Notes under the pieces: generated by a model
What the model was told of the DNA's origin: nothing
Database searches by the model: none
Seen by the model: the letters and a program-made list of their open reading frames with translations, nothing else
DNA from: Rhynchonema sp. JSB1_4
Taxonomy: Eukaryota > Nematoda > Chromadorea > Monhysterida > Xyalidae
DNA: 64,000 nt
Reading direction: 5' to 3'
Assembly (NCBI GenBank): GCA_030248065.1
Contig: JASAMV010002688.1
Coordinates: forward strand, 62,001 to 126,000
Made by a program: the position numbers and the translations under genes
In this document: one piece after another, positions 45,701 to 57,106 of the stretch
Layout: every line of letters begins with the position of its first letter
Position numbering within the stretch: position 1 is the first letter of the stretch

Positions 45701-48700
45701 ATCAGCCAGCGCAGATGTACGTGATCGACGACCAACTGCCGGGCACTTCACGACAGGAGCCCATTTATGACAACGGCTTCATACCGCAAGCACCCGGGCC
45801 CGAACCGCAACAGTACCCGGTGTTCATGACGTCATCGTTGACCCGACGCCGACCACGACTGATGCCCATCGAACCGGAACCGATCTACGAACAACCACTG
45901 GAGCCGGAACTCGCATATTACGACGACCTCTATGCGGCGGACGACCCGAGATTATTTTATCAGCAGGAACCAATAGCGGTTGGTGATCAAAGTCGAAACA
46001 TTGGGGTGGTATATGCACTTTGTTTGACTTCCGGGTCGGGGGTGGTCGGGGTTGGCGTTGACCATGGCTTGGCAAAAAAACGTTTTTATAAACGACCCCT
46101 ATCCTTGAAATCTCAGACAGCTGTCCATGTGCTTAGTATGATCATACACATAATACGCATGTGCACTGTACACAGCCAGAGTGCATTTGTTGACCGCTGC
46201 TTCACAATCGCGTGTAATGAACAAAACCGTTCTGAGCAAAGTCAAAGCCAAACACTGACCCGATTACTCCAAAACCCGTAATGCCAGCAAAGTGCATACC
46301 GTCCATAATCTTCGTGCCAAGATGCTATCATCGACTTTTACTTTGGGGCACCTGGATAGACAGAGCCACACAGGTGGTACACGCTATACCGAAACTGACC
46401 GTCTGATCGGTCCACATAAATCTGGGCATGTTTGGTTTAGTGCAAGCGTGTGAGCACTACATAATGTTTCAGCAGCCCGATGCCGACTACTACCTTGACC
46501 AACGCTACCTGTACGATCCAACAGACATGTTTGACAGTAACGGTACCCCAATGGCTCACATGTATCACATATCAAATCTGCTTGTTAGTTTGAATGGGGG
46601 GATTTGGGCGGGGATTTATATTGGTGTAAAGGTGGAGTTATACTCGAATGGGGGATTTGGGCGGGGATTTATATTGGTGTAAAGGTGAAGTTGTTCATTA
46701 TACTTGTCCATTTTGGCCTTGTAGACAATGAGGACAAATTTTTGTTTCAATCATATTTTGTGATAACGTCGGATCGCTAATTTCGACCAGCGTAAAAGTT
46801 GTTCCCCTGCACCAAATGAACAACTTTTACGCTGGTCGAAATTAGTGCTCCAACGCTATCACCAAATATGATTGAAACAAAAATTTATCCTCATCAAGCC
46901 CAAAATGGACAAGTATAACTCCAGCTTAATCCTCCGCTATGTCTGGCTGTGAATATGAAATCATAGCACACAATAGTGATTGAGTCTGTGATACATGAAT
47001 AAAAAGAGTGTTTTTAGCAACAAAATTGCACGCTTGTATGTTTTTATAGTTGCAAGTCAGCCACAACTGTTGGACTGGACAAAACAGAAACTTGAACTTT
47101 AAAAAATACCGTTGGGTACCAAACTTGATTAGCATTGATTGTAATCCGCTCGCACGTGCGTGTACCCAAAGTCCGTGCACGTGGTGTGTGTACCTGGTGG
47201 GAACTGCAGCGGTCTCGGCCTGTGAATTGTATCGCGCGAAAGCCAAAAAATGCGATTATTCCAGTCACAAGAGGACATGCTGGCTCACTGTGGTTCGGTG
47301 CTGCGTAGCGTGATGTTGCTCCACTCGCCTCATATAATCAGGGACAGGAAATATCATCTGATTGTCTTTCCGAGGTGCGCGACAGTTTTTTCTGCAAGTT
47401 ATCCCACGTCCTACATGCACAAAACTCACAATGATCAAAATTAGGCTGATCGGTTGAGTCGGACCTGCCTTGCCTTGATCGCGCACGAGCCACTAATTTC
47501 GACCAGCGTAAAAGTTTTTCCGTTTCTGTTGCGCTGGCCGCAATTATAGTTTCATGAGTAAATCTCGAATTATCCTTTTCACAAAAAGTCATGTGGCCGC
47601 AAGATCGGACCGGCAGATCACCAGTGATTTCGCCCGCAGTAATTTCGAATGACTTCTTGGAATTGATCTCGCAAAAACCAGATCAGTCCAATCACCAAGT
47701 TTGATTGAAAGCCACAAATGTCACCCATTCGCTTTCAGATGTATGGTTGGAACAGAAATGATTGATTGGCTGCTGTCCTATCGATGCATCGACAAAAATG
47801 TAAGCACTACATTATCGATTGTTTGCTTTTCTTGTCCATTTTGCAACTTTATTTACACCGTGAAACATCATGTGCCGACAACCTAATTTATGCTGTAGGA
47901 CATCCATTCGCAATCCTACCGTCGCATGGTTGCATTTGGCATCTGGCAGGCGCTGCTTGAGATCGGAGCCATCAACCACGGTGCGAAATGTTTTTTTTCG
48001 TATGAGAACACGAATCAGTGTATTATACCTGGCTGGGTCAGTTATTCTCCTGGTGTCGGCCTGGGCCTAAGACCAACTGTCGGTCAATCTTAGTGGCCAC
48101 GCCAAAGTTTAGCCCAAGACACAGTTGCACTTGACGTGTGGAGTGTATTGACTCGACGATTAGGGCTTACTGTTTAGTAGTCAACGCAATGGTCAATGGT
48201 CAACTCAAGCAGTCCCAAGGGAGCGCGAGAGTTATGTACATAACATGGTATTAGGGCTGAGTTGACGATGACAATGTATGAGTAAGCGAAATGTGTAATC
48301 CTGGATGTTTCAGTGACGCACGAGTACCCGTTCCTGGACAAGTACCTCTTCTATCGCTGGTGCGATGATGAATCGATACCGATTGGTGCACCGCTGCCCT
48401 TATCGACCGCGCATGACCAGTACGCGGCGGAGACGGAATTGGCGGATGCGTTCCAATACCTCAGCACTGTCGGACCGGATGCACTATTCAGAATGATACT
48501 TGTCAAACCGTTGGTTTATTTTTGCATTGGCACAGGGATATAAAATTGAAAATGCTTGCCATGAGTGGGCATAATGAAACATCGTTTTGTGACCTGACTT
48601 TTAGATTTGAAGAATAATTTCGCTCTGTTTTCTCATGCCCTGTGATGAATATCCACTTTATGAATAATCTGACCTGTCTGAGCTCCGAACCGATCATGAG

Positions 48701-51700
48701 CCAAGATCAAAAAGTGGTTTCAACAGCAACACAAAGTGTGACTTTACACAAAAAATAAAATTCAATTCAGACCGTTTGAACGCACGGACGAGGAAGTGGA
48801 GCTTGTATACGAAGAGTTCCTCCACGTACGAGCGCTGTCGCAATTGTCGTGCACCGTTAAGAGAGAGCTGGCTGCCGTCGCTTACTTGGAGGTGGGGAGG
48901 ACGCATCTACATACCATAATCCACATTTCGCGAAATATTGAGTAACAGTTCATAATTGGTCCACTCCGGACTGAGCGTCTGGCCTGGGTCACTTTACTTC
49001 ATGTATTAGGTTTGCTAATTCCGCTGATTTTGACCAGCGTAAAAGCCAGTTCCCAAACAGGTGGGCGTAATCTGGGCGGTGTCACCACTTCAAAAAGCTG
49101 ATCTGATCCGACCCGATTGATACTGGCGATAGACAATATTTCACGTTGAATCCATTTTTTGTTCCCACACAACCATGTACTGTACATGTATTTCGACCGA
49201 CGACATGCTTGTGTCCGTTTTGCAGTCACACGCACACGCGGGCACGGTGTTGTTCCGACAAGGTGACATGGCCAACAGCTGGTTCATTATACTGCGCGGC
49301 TCGGTCAACGTCATCATTCATAATAAGGTGTGTTGAGTGTGGGTGGACCCATTTGGCACATCTTAGGTTAGACGAAATTGGCTGGCCATGTTGTTCGAAT
49401 CTGCTGTAAGAACTGCTTTCCTCGTGTTTTTTGGTCGCGTCGACATTTGGTGCATTCACACTGACGATGTGCAGCCCGTCTGAGGAAGCAGAACGAAACG
49501 GGTCAAACTCACCACTGTTAATTATACCTACATCATCAATGTTCGGGTGTATTGGATAGAAACGCGGGAGGGAAAAAAGCAATTTTGCCAAAATATAATG
49601 CATATCCTACAGAAATGTCGGCCGAAGCCTGAACTCAAATTTAAGTTCATGAGCCGAAGCGTGATGTTCAAAACATGGCGCGTGTTTTTCGTCTCCAAAG
49701 CCTCCTGCTGTTCTATCCTCATCAGTTTGAATTTGACATGCGGGTTCATTACGGTTTCATTATACAGACGCTTTCCTGAAACACATATCTATACAAATGT
49801 TTCTTGCACATAAACACCTGGGCTTCAAGGACTTCTCCCAGAACTTTCAAATGTGTCCGCAGCTGCCTGATTTTCCAGGGAGTCGTCTGTGCGCTGTACG
49901 AAGGCGATGACTTCGGCAAGCTGGCCTTGGCATCAAGTGCGCCTCGTGCGGCCACAATTGTGCTCAGGGAGGATAATGGACACTTTCTCAGGATTGACAA
50001 GCATGATTTCAACAGGTTGGTGTCATTGAGAGTAAATGGCGTCGATCTGAATGTGTTTTTAGATTTTGTTTCAATTTGAGGCCATCTTTTCTTATTTCCT
50101 GTCCATTTCGGAACGAGGCTGCTGCATTGTATATCATTTAGCGTCCCGGTCTGAGTCCGGTCGATGACCAAGCGAAACGAAAAAGAAAGTCATTTTCTTG
50201 TCCATAATAACTTGCAGAGTTCTGCGTGACGTCGACAGCAACACGGTCAGATTGAAGGAACGCGGTCGCGCTGTTTTGGTGCTCGAAAAAGTCTCACTTA
50301 CGAATCGCCTGCGACGCGTCAACGGACCGCCGCCGATTCTGCCACATAATTACAGGTTATACATGACTTATGTATGGGGCGTGAAACATCATCACAGGGA
50401 TTATACATTTGTAAAAGCGCTGGCTACAGAATGAGGGCAGGAACTGGTTTGTGAGTACTGGATGTGGAAGTCTTATTCTATAACTGATTGAGCCCTGGTG
50501 GGTACCTGGTTTACTTGGGTTTCATCAAGTGGTGAAATGAAACCAACCCACCAATCTTGCTTGAGGACAGCAACAATGTCAACGTACGCAACATTTCCTT
50601 TTGCGCCTTGGGTGCACAATTCCTAACTTAAACCAGTGCAGATAGTTTGACTTGAGAACAACTTTGGGCGCTCCTGCATGCACCAAAATTGTGGTTTCGA
50701 TTTCAGGGTTAGGCTAAGATTAGGCTTAGGTCTACATTTATTGCTAGGCGTATACTGAGTACATTCACAGGGGGAAGTCCAGCTTAAGCCTACAAGAAAG
50801 CCTGATAAAATGCAAAATGTGTTTGGAAAGAGGATTATGCTGGAGCGCGAAATTTTGGCTAAACCTGGTTTTCGGTACAGCAAGGTCAACTTGTTGTTCA
50901 GGTACTCGGTGCTGGCAGGTACAGCCGAGAAGATGTTGGAGTATATCCTCGAGACCAGAGTGGACGTTGAGCCTGACGCCCGCTTGCGTGACGCCTTGTT
51001 CGACGACTTCCTGTTGACACACGTGCTATTCATATCCACTAACGTGCTCAGCAATCTGTTAAAACATTACTATCAGAGGGGATGTTCGGTGAGTGTATAT
51101 ACATTACTTGCGTCTGGTTGCTTCTGGTTTTTCATTTTTTACCTATGGTTTATATATAGTACAGGTGACCAGCCTATTTGAGTGTCATTTGCGACATCTG
51201 TCAGCTGTTACATCACTAACATCGACCATCATGAAGCCTGATGTTTCAGGTGAAGGAGCGTCTTGACGTCGGCGTTCAGGTGGACGGATTGATGGACGAA
51301 ATCCAGTTGCTTGCGTCCAAACATCGTGTCGTTCATTTCATGTACAGATGGATTACCATGGTCGGACTCGCGTTCTTCCTCGATCCCGTCGGCGTGTCCT
51401 TTGTTGAGGTCAGGTTTGACCAGCGTGCGTATGACCAGTGTAAGAATTTATTTTATGATATTTGTTTGATAAGTGTGCGGGTGTGGCCTTTGCAAGAGTT
51501 CATCCCAAAACGCACGCTTGACCAAAGTTTGACCAGTGTAAGAGTGCATTTGAAAACATTTGTTTGACCAGTGTAAGAGTTTATTTTATCATAGTTATTT
51601 GACCACTGCAGGAGTTCTATTGTATGGTAGCCGAGGACACGCACAAATGGATTGGGCTGGAGGCACTGGCGAACAATCTGTTGGAAATCGTTCAGATTCG

Positions 51701-54700
51701 CGAAAACGCAATGCAGATCTGCTCCAGGTCGAGGGTGATGGCCTTTAATTATTAAATAATCGCACTGTCGTCTCTATTTTTGAACCGAAGCCAATTCCAT
51801 AACTGCTACGAATATACCGTCCATCGTTCCCCATATATGCAGGTCATCATCCCTGGTTCTCGAACGTGGCACGTACCGCCTTGATGCACCCGCACCCGAA
51901 CCAATCATGCCGTTTGACATCGGTCAGTGACCAATTTCGTTGTTTACACTGCTGTTGTTGAAAAGATATACATAAATCGCGTGTGGTTGCAGCCATAGTC
52001 GACATTCACGGTGGCGATGGCACGTTCGTTCCGATGAAGACCAGACTTGATCGAACAGCCGCGCAGATCCGCGACCAAGTTGGGCAGCGATTCGTGTCGG
52101 GTCGGGCGGTCGAGGACATGTTGTTGGTCGAAGTGAAGTCGAGTGGAGGTTGGTCAGCCGCAACTTTGGGTGAATTCTGCATGGTATGGCATTGACCGCT
52201 TCAGCACTGTGCACGCGGTGCATGCCTACACTTTTGTGTGTGTAGGCGTCAAAGGCGTGCACGTAAAGGCAGACTTCACCTACATATATGTAGAGTTGCA
52301 GCTAGTGCTACATACATGTGCTGGGTTGGGTGATGTTGCACCAATCGCACAAGGAACACGGCGTCTGCCTCTGGAAAGGCGCATGGGCATGACATGTACG
52401 GAGCAAAATTTGGGACCCAAGGCGAAGACCAAGCCCTAGTTTGTGCATACACGTATACACTAATCGGTCACAAACCAACGGCAAAAACGGACACCGGGTA
52501 TAGTGGTTTTGTTTTGTTGGTGTCCGGTCTTACAATACAGAACCGCACCTGCAGCTGTGACCAGTGGTGAGTGGTTGGTGACACCCGGATCGTCCCCGGT
52601 AGAACGCTTTCAAAGGAGCCCCCGTTATTTTGAAAACAGTTGAAATATGACAATGTAAGTAATATGAAACATTTGTTTGCAGAGAAGGTGCTCTATGAGA
52701 ACAATCAGATCAGCGTCGCCACGATGCTCGGCAAGAACTCGAAGCTGTTCGTCTGCTTTCAGGATCAAATCGACAGTCTGGTAAGCACAATAAAACTTTT
52801 TAAAAATGCAAAAAATACTTTCAACTTCAAAAAGAAAGAATGTCAACAATCCGTATTCTGTTCGATAGCGTCGGCTGCCCGAACAATACCAAGTGACCGA
52901 CAACATGCAGAATCCGGCCATTGACATAATGAACGTTATGGACATTGCCTTTGAGCTGTTGCACTTTCATTGGGACCTGTTCGCTGCCACGCACGAGCAC
53001 GAACTGCTCTATTATGTAAGTATATCGTGTGAATTGCTTCGTTTTCGCTTTTTAAATAATTTTCCGCTTTCGGGTTTGCTTTTAATGGCTTGATCAATCC
53101 GAAGCATATACCGTCATCTGTCCAATTAAACATTGCACATCTTAAAAAATGTCACGAAGAGTGCTACATTTTGTATTTCTAATAAAGTTCTGACGAAGTT
53201 TTCCACACAAAAAAATATTAAATCGATATGTCAGGTGTTCGGTCGGTCCAAGTTCAAAGGTCGTCTGCCGGCCAATCTCGATTTGTTGCTGCGTCGATTT
53301 GAGGAGGTGAAATTCTGGGTGACCACCGAGGTGCTGCTCAGCTCGAACGCTCAGCGTCGCGCGCAGATCGTGACGAAATTCATAAAAATCGCTCAACAGT
53401 CAGTTTGATTCATTTTGAAAGCATTGTTTTTACCGCTTGAAACATCTACACGGTTGGTCTACCGTGTGCGCAATCTACCCTCCATGCAGTGAATCGATCG
53501 ATTTTTGTTCACCATATCGCATATTCTCTGTTTGCAGCAGCAATTAGGAGGTTAACGGTGCATTGGGGACGAAAGATTCATTCACCATGGGGGAATCGGA
53601 AGCTTACCAGGCCAGGGCCAAGGCCGGGGCCGGGGCCATGAAAAATAATCTATGTCCGAGACTCTAGCCCCGGCCCCGGCCCTGGCCTACATGGGCGCAC
53701 CGACAGGGCCGGGGCTGGGGCCGGTGCGGAACATTTTTCTGGATAGGCGACGTTACAACTACAGGGTTGTCAATAATCCAACATTGGTTTCGTATATGCA
53801 GCTGTGCGTGTGTGTTCGTGTTGGGTGTGCTGTTGCCTGATGTATCAAGGGCACGGTCATTTTGTGGTTTTTTATTTAGATTATGCATATGTATTTGTTC
53901 AAGCAAATTAATATAAAGCGCTTTATTCTTAAAAATACTGGCTGATGAAAGGTCACCAGATGACATAAATTGTTTGAGCAACCGCAGTAAACGACACGGC
54001 TGCGCGATTTTCGAGTAACCCATGATTCAACCAATCAGCGAAAAGTGCACGTCGTGTATGTACACGGTCAAAAGCGGACTGTATGTGTATAATTGCAGGT
54101 AGAAGTTCAGTGTTTTGTCAACCATATTTCAAACTGCAGCCCGAATTTGCAATTTACAAATTTGTATAATCTAAAGAAAAAACACAAGATAGCCATGCCC
54201 TTGATAAATCAGGCAATAGCGCACCCAACGCGAACACACACGCACAGCTGCATACACGAAACCAATGTTGGATTATTGACAACCCTGTAGTTGTAACGTC
54301 GCCTATCCAGAAAAATGTTTCGCACCGGCCCCGGCCCCGGCCCTGTCGGTGAGCCCATGTAGGCCAGGGCCGGGGCCGGTGCCAGGGCCTCGGACATACT
54401 GTAGATTATTTTTTATGGCCCCGGCCCCGGTCCTGGCCTACATGGGCGGGCCCTTAGGGTAGAAGTTATGAAACAGTTGAGTGGAGAGTTGAGCTGAAAG
54501 TTCGGTGGAATGGACACGGTAGCGGTGTTTTCCATTGAACTTCGGACTCAACTGTTTCGTAAATTCCACGTCTATATGTATGTAGATAGAGTCGATTGTT
54601 AATCAGTCGCTAAGTTTTCCTTTGTAACACAGAAGCAAAGCATATCAAGATCTGTTGACGTTCTTCGCAATTGTGCTCGGCCTCAGCAATGTGGCCGTGG

Positions 54701-55609
54701 GGCGGCTCAATCAGACCTGGGAGGTGGGACTATACATTTGAAGTTGACTTGTTTTTTAATGTTTTTTGTTTTATTTGTTGTTTTCAAACATTACTAAATG
54801 AGTCATAAAATTTGATGAAATAAATTTCAGCGCATCGCCGTGCGCTATCGTCGTTTATTCGCCGAGTATGAAAGTCTGCTGGATCCGGCACGCAACCATC
54901 GCGCCTACAGACTGCTCGTTGACGACATGCAACCGCCTATCGTGCCGTTTGTGCCCCTGCTTGTCAAAGGTACCCTACACATACACAACTCGCTTTGCGA
55001 GATTGCTTGATCACAAACGCTCCGCTATATTTTGCAAAATGTTGGCTTTGAAACTTCAGACCTGAGTTTGATTCACGAGCAGAACAAGACGTACTTTAAT
55101 GGCCTCGTCAACTTTGAGAAAATGGTGTGTATTGATGCTTATTATTTTGTACGTCTACCGTTGCCGTTATACTTCTCACAAACAACCTATTCCTTTCTGT
55201 CTTCAGCACATGATCGCCAAGATACTGCGCGTATTCAGAAGATGCAAAAGCGAAACACTGAGTGAGTGGGGGTTGCATTCCGCACAAAATTATGCTTGAA
55301 CGAAAATACCGTATGGTTTATATTTTGTAACGAAAATAATAATCCAAAAAAATCGGCGAGCAATATATACATATCTAGCCCAAGTAAAATTTCCAGTCCG
55401 CTCTGAGCCGCCATCCCTCGAAGCGCAACAACTGCTGAGGTTCGTGTATGCCGATCGAGTTTATGTTTTTGTTTTCGTAATGTAAACCAAAGACGAAAAA
55501 AGGAAATCATAATAGTGCTCCGGACTAATGCAGGAACTTGCACACGATGGATGATGCACGAACGTTAATGGAATTGTCGCTACAACTAGAACCCGGTCAT
55601 CCGTACTAA
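42447..55609 (+). CDS. EPAC: EPAC, cAMP-activated Rap guanine-nucleotide exchange factor (31 exons)
   Basis: Thirty-one exons join in phase to 1464 residues (mammalian EPAC2 has about 1000). Exons: 42447-43225, 43301-43440, 43543-43625, 43702-43842, 44927-44993, 45055-45207, 45665-45978, 46473-46583, 47265-47374, 47739-47799, 47899-47980, 48314-48509, 48771-48891, 49226-49327, 49879-50015, 50218-50355, 50902-51088, 51250-51408, 51612-51727, 51843-51922, 51993-52148, 52555-52638, 52683-52780, 52869-53015, 53235-53398, 54633-54723, 54831-54969, 55060-55124, 55207-55261, 55397-55439, 55534-55609. Domains: Gln-rich head (1-259), cNMP-binding A (~262-381), disordered linker (~382-596), DEP (~597-745, [25 protein letters not shown]), cNMP-binding B (~746-911, [20 protein letters not shown]), REM (~912-1027), Ras-association (~1093-1172), CDC25 catalytic domain (~1173-1464, [29 protein letters not shown]). 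By family knowledge, cAMP on site B frees the CDC25 domain to load GTP on Rap. Confidence 0.96.
42706..42793 (+). repeat. CAA/CAG run coding for polyglutamine in EPAC exon 1
   Basis: About 29 consecutive Gln codons, mostly CAA with a few CAG near the end, within a 260-residue region that is nearly half Gln. Similar shorter runs are at 42495-42520 and 43030-43070. Slippage would change the Gln number without breaking the frame. Confidence 0.9.
46597..46934. repeat. Long hairpin element with a 51-bp duplicated edge (EPAC intron 8)
   Basis: Arms 46693-46808 and 46817-46930 are near-perfect inverted copies around an ~8-bp loop. They run from TATACTTGTCCATTTTGG through TTTTTGTTTCAATCATATTT to GACCAGCGTAAAAGTTGTTC. 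At the left edge a 51-bp unit, GGGGGATTTGGGCGGGGATT followed by TATATTGGTGTAAAGGTG, is present twice (46597 and 46648). GGAGTTATAC at 46634 pairs with GTATAACTCC at 46912, showing that the original palindrome once extended further and was interrupted. Confidence 0.8.
51418..51612 (+). repeat. Cluster of TTTGACCAGTGTAAGAG units (EPAC intron 18)
   Basis: Four clear units (51418, 51433, 51531, 51566) and two degenerate ones (51519, 51601) fill this 203-bp intron. The last abuts the acceptor. The same motif, as GACCAGCGTAAAAG, occurs singly at 28876 (minus), 34411, 34464, 46785, 46824 (minus), 47501 and 49032. Confidence 0.7.
53616..54465. repeat. Fold-back element with GGCCCCGGCC arms (EPAC intron 25)
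   Basis: Left arm 53616-53855 and right arm 54192-54465 are inverted copies. They share CCCCGGCCCTGGCCTACATG, GGATAGGCGACGTTACAACT, AATAATCCAACATTGG and TGCCTGAT-TATCAAGGGCA or their complements. The 336-bp loop is AT-rich and unique. The arms code for nothing conserved. It accounts for most of the 1.2-kb intron. Confidence 0.85.
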
Positions 55610-57106
55610 GTGAGACGACCAGACCCGCTGATGTTTCACATGCTGCCCCTTCGGCCAAATGCAGGAAATTTTGTACTCGGTGCTATGTAAAGTATATAAT
55701 GCTAGGTAATTGGTCATGTTCAGCTACACAACTAAGTGTAACTTATAGTCTCCGCGTAGATGCTGACCGATCGGCTTTTGTAATTTTTTATTGATTTCAT
55801 ATTTTAGATTATTGTTTTGACGCAAGAAACTGCCAAGCGTTCCGTTATACGCAACACTGCCGAAAATGTTCCAACACCACAAACCTCTAAATATTTATAC
55901 ATATATCTGGTTACTGCCACAACAAATGTCGCTAAACCTGCCAGGCTCCATTTTTTCTGTAATTATGTTTTTGGCAAAGAAAAACCGTCGCCATTTACTT
56001 TAAATGTTACATACTGTATGGTCTACTGTATTATATTACACAACTCGGCTGCCTTGACAACTGTACTTATAAAATGTGATTTATTGTGCGTGAGTTTATT
56101 GTCAATTATTATTGTACCCACTTAATCTTGTGAAGATATCAAAAAACTATATTTCAAAAATTTACACGCACACTGCACGGTTGTGTGTTGTGTCCGAATA
56201 AAAAATGACGTGTAAATGGCGCATTTGGACAATGAAACCAAATTCAGGGGAGCGAAAATTTTCATAATGCCACTGCAAAGCGCAGTTGACGGACGAGTGA
56301 GAATATAGAGCATTATACATTCGAAGGGGCACAATGTCAACAACAATAAACAATTATCAACAACAAGAGTATTACATTGTTCGATTCAGCTGTGAAGGGA
56401 TGCGGTGCAAAGTCGACCCGTGCAAAATCCCACGGTTGCATTGAAAAGAATAAGGAGGTCGCAAGTCAAAAATGCGTAAACGACTCCGTCATCAGTCTGT
56501 CCAGGTACTCTAGGTCAATGCTCAAAATGATAATCTAAATAAATACAATAATCATTTATTTATTTTATCGGATTTCGCTTGCGCACCGCCACTCGAGTCG
56601 ACGGCCACTCGAGGGCAACGTCTCCGTTCCTAACACGTTCACAATCTCTGCATGGTAGAGTGTGCAATTCGATGATAAACTATGTATATATGTACCTGCA
56701 TCAGTTGGTTTTGAGTCGATGCATTCGTTGTATTGTTAAGACCAAACAAAATTGCAGAAACCTTTAAAATTGTGCCCCACGAACAAGTGACGCACCCGGT
56801 TTTTTTTCATCTGACCGCTCGGATCAAGGCAGAGTATTGAATGGCCAGTTTTTTTGTAAAATTGTGCGCTTTTCAATAACCAACAGTTTTGACTTCTATT
56901 CCGATTCTTTATTCCAACAGTGGTGGACGGATATCACTTCGTACCTACAGCGTTTGCCTCAGCTGGTAATTCCATCACATCCATACATTAGTATTTTCAA
57001 TAATCAGATTTTTATGTTGAAGTTTTAGGTTCTTTAAAAACTCGATCGTCGGCGCTTTTGCTTTCAGCTGCGCTGCGCGATTGACTTTTAGTGTCGTCAC
57101 ACCAAA
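55610..57106. other. Spacer after EPAC
   Basis: AT-rich and presumably including the EPAC 3' untranslated region. AATAAA-type signals occur at about 56196 and 56540. No exon chain was found; an open frame at 56837-57028 has no recognisable content. Confidence 0.5.
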
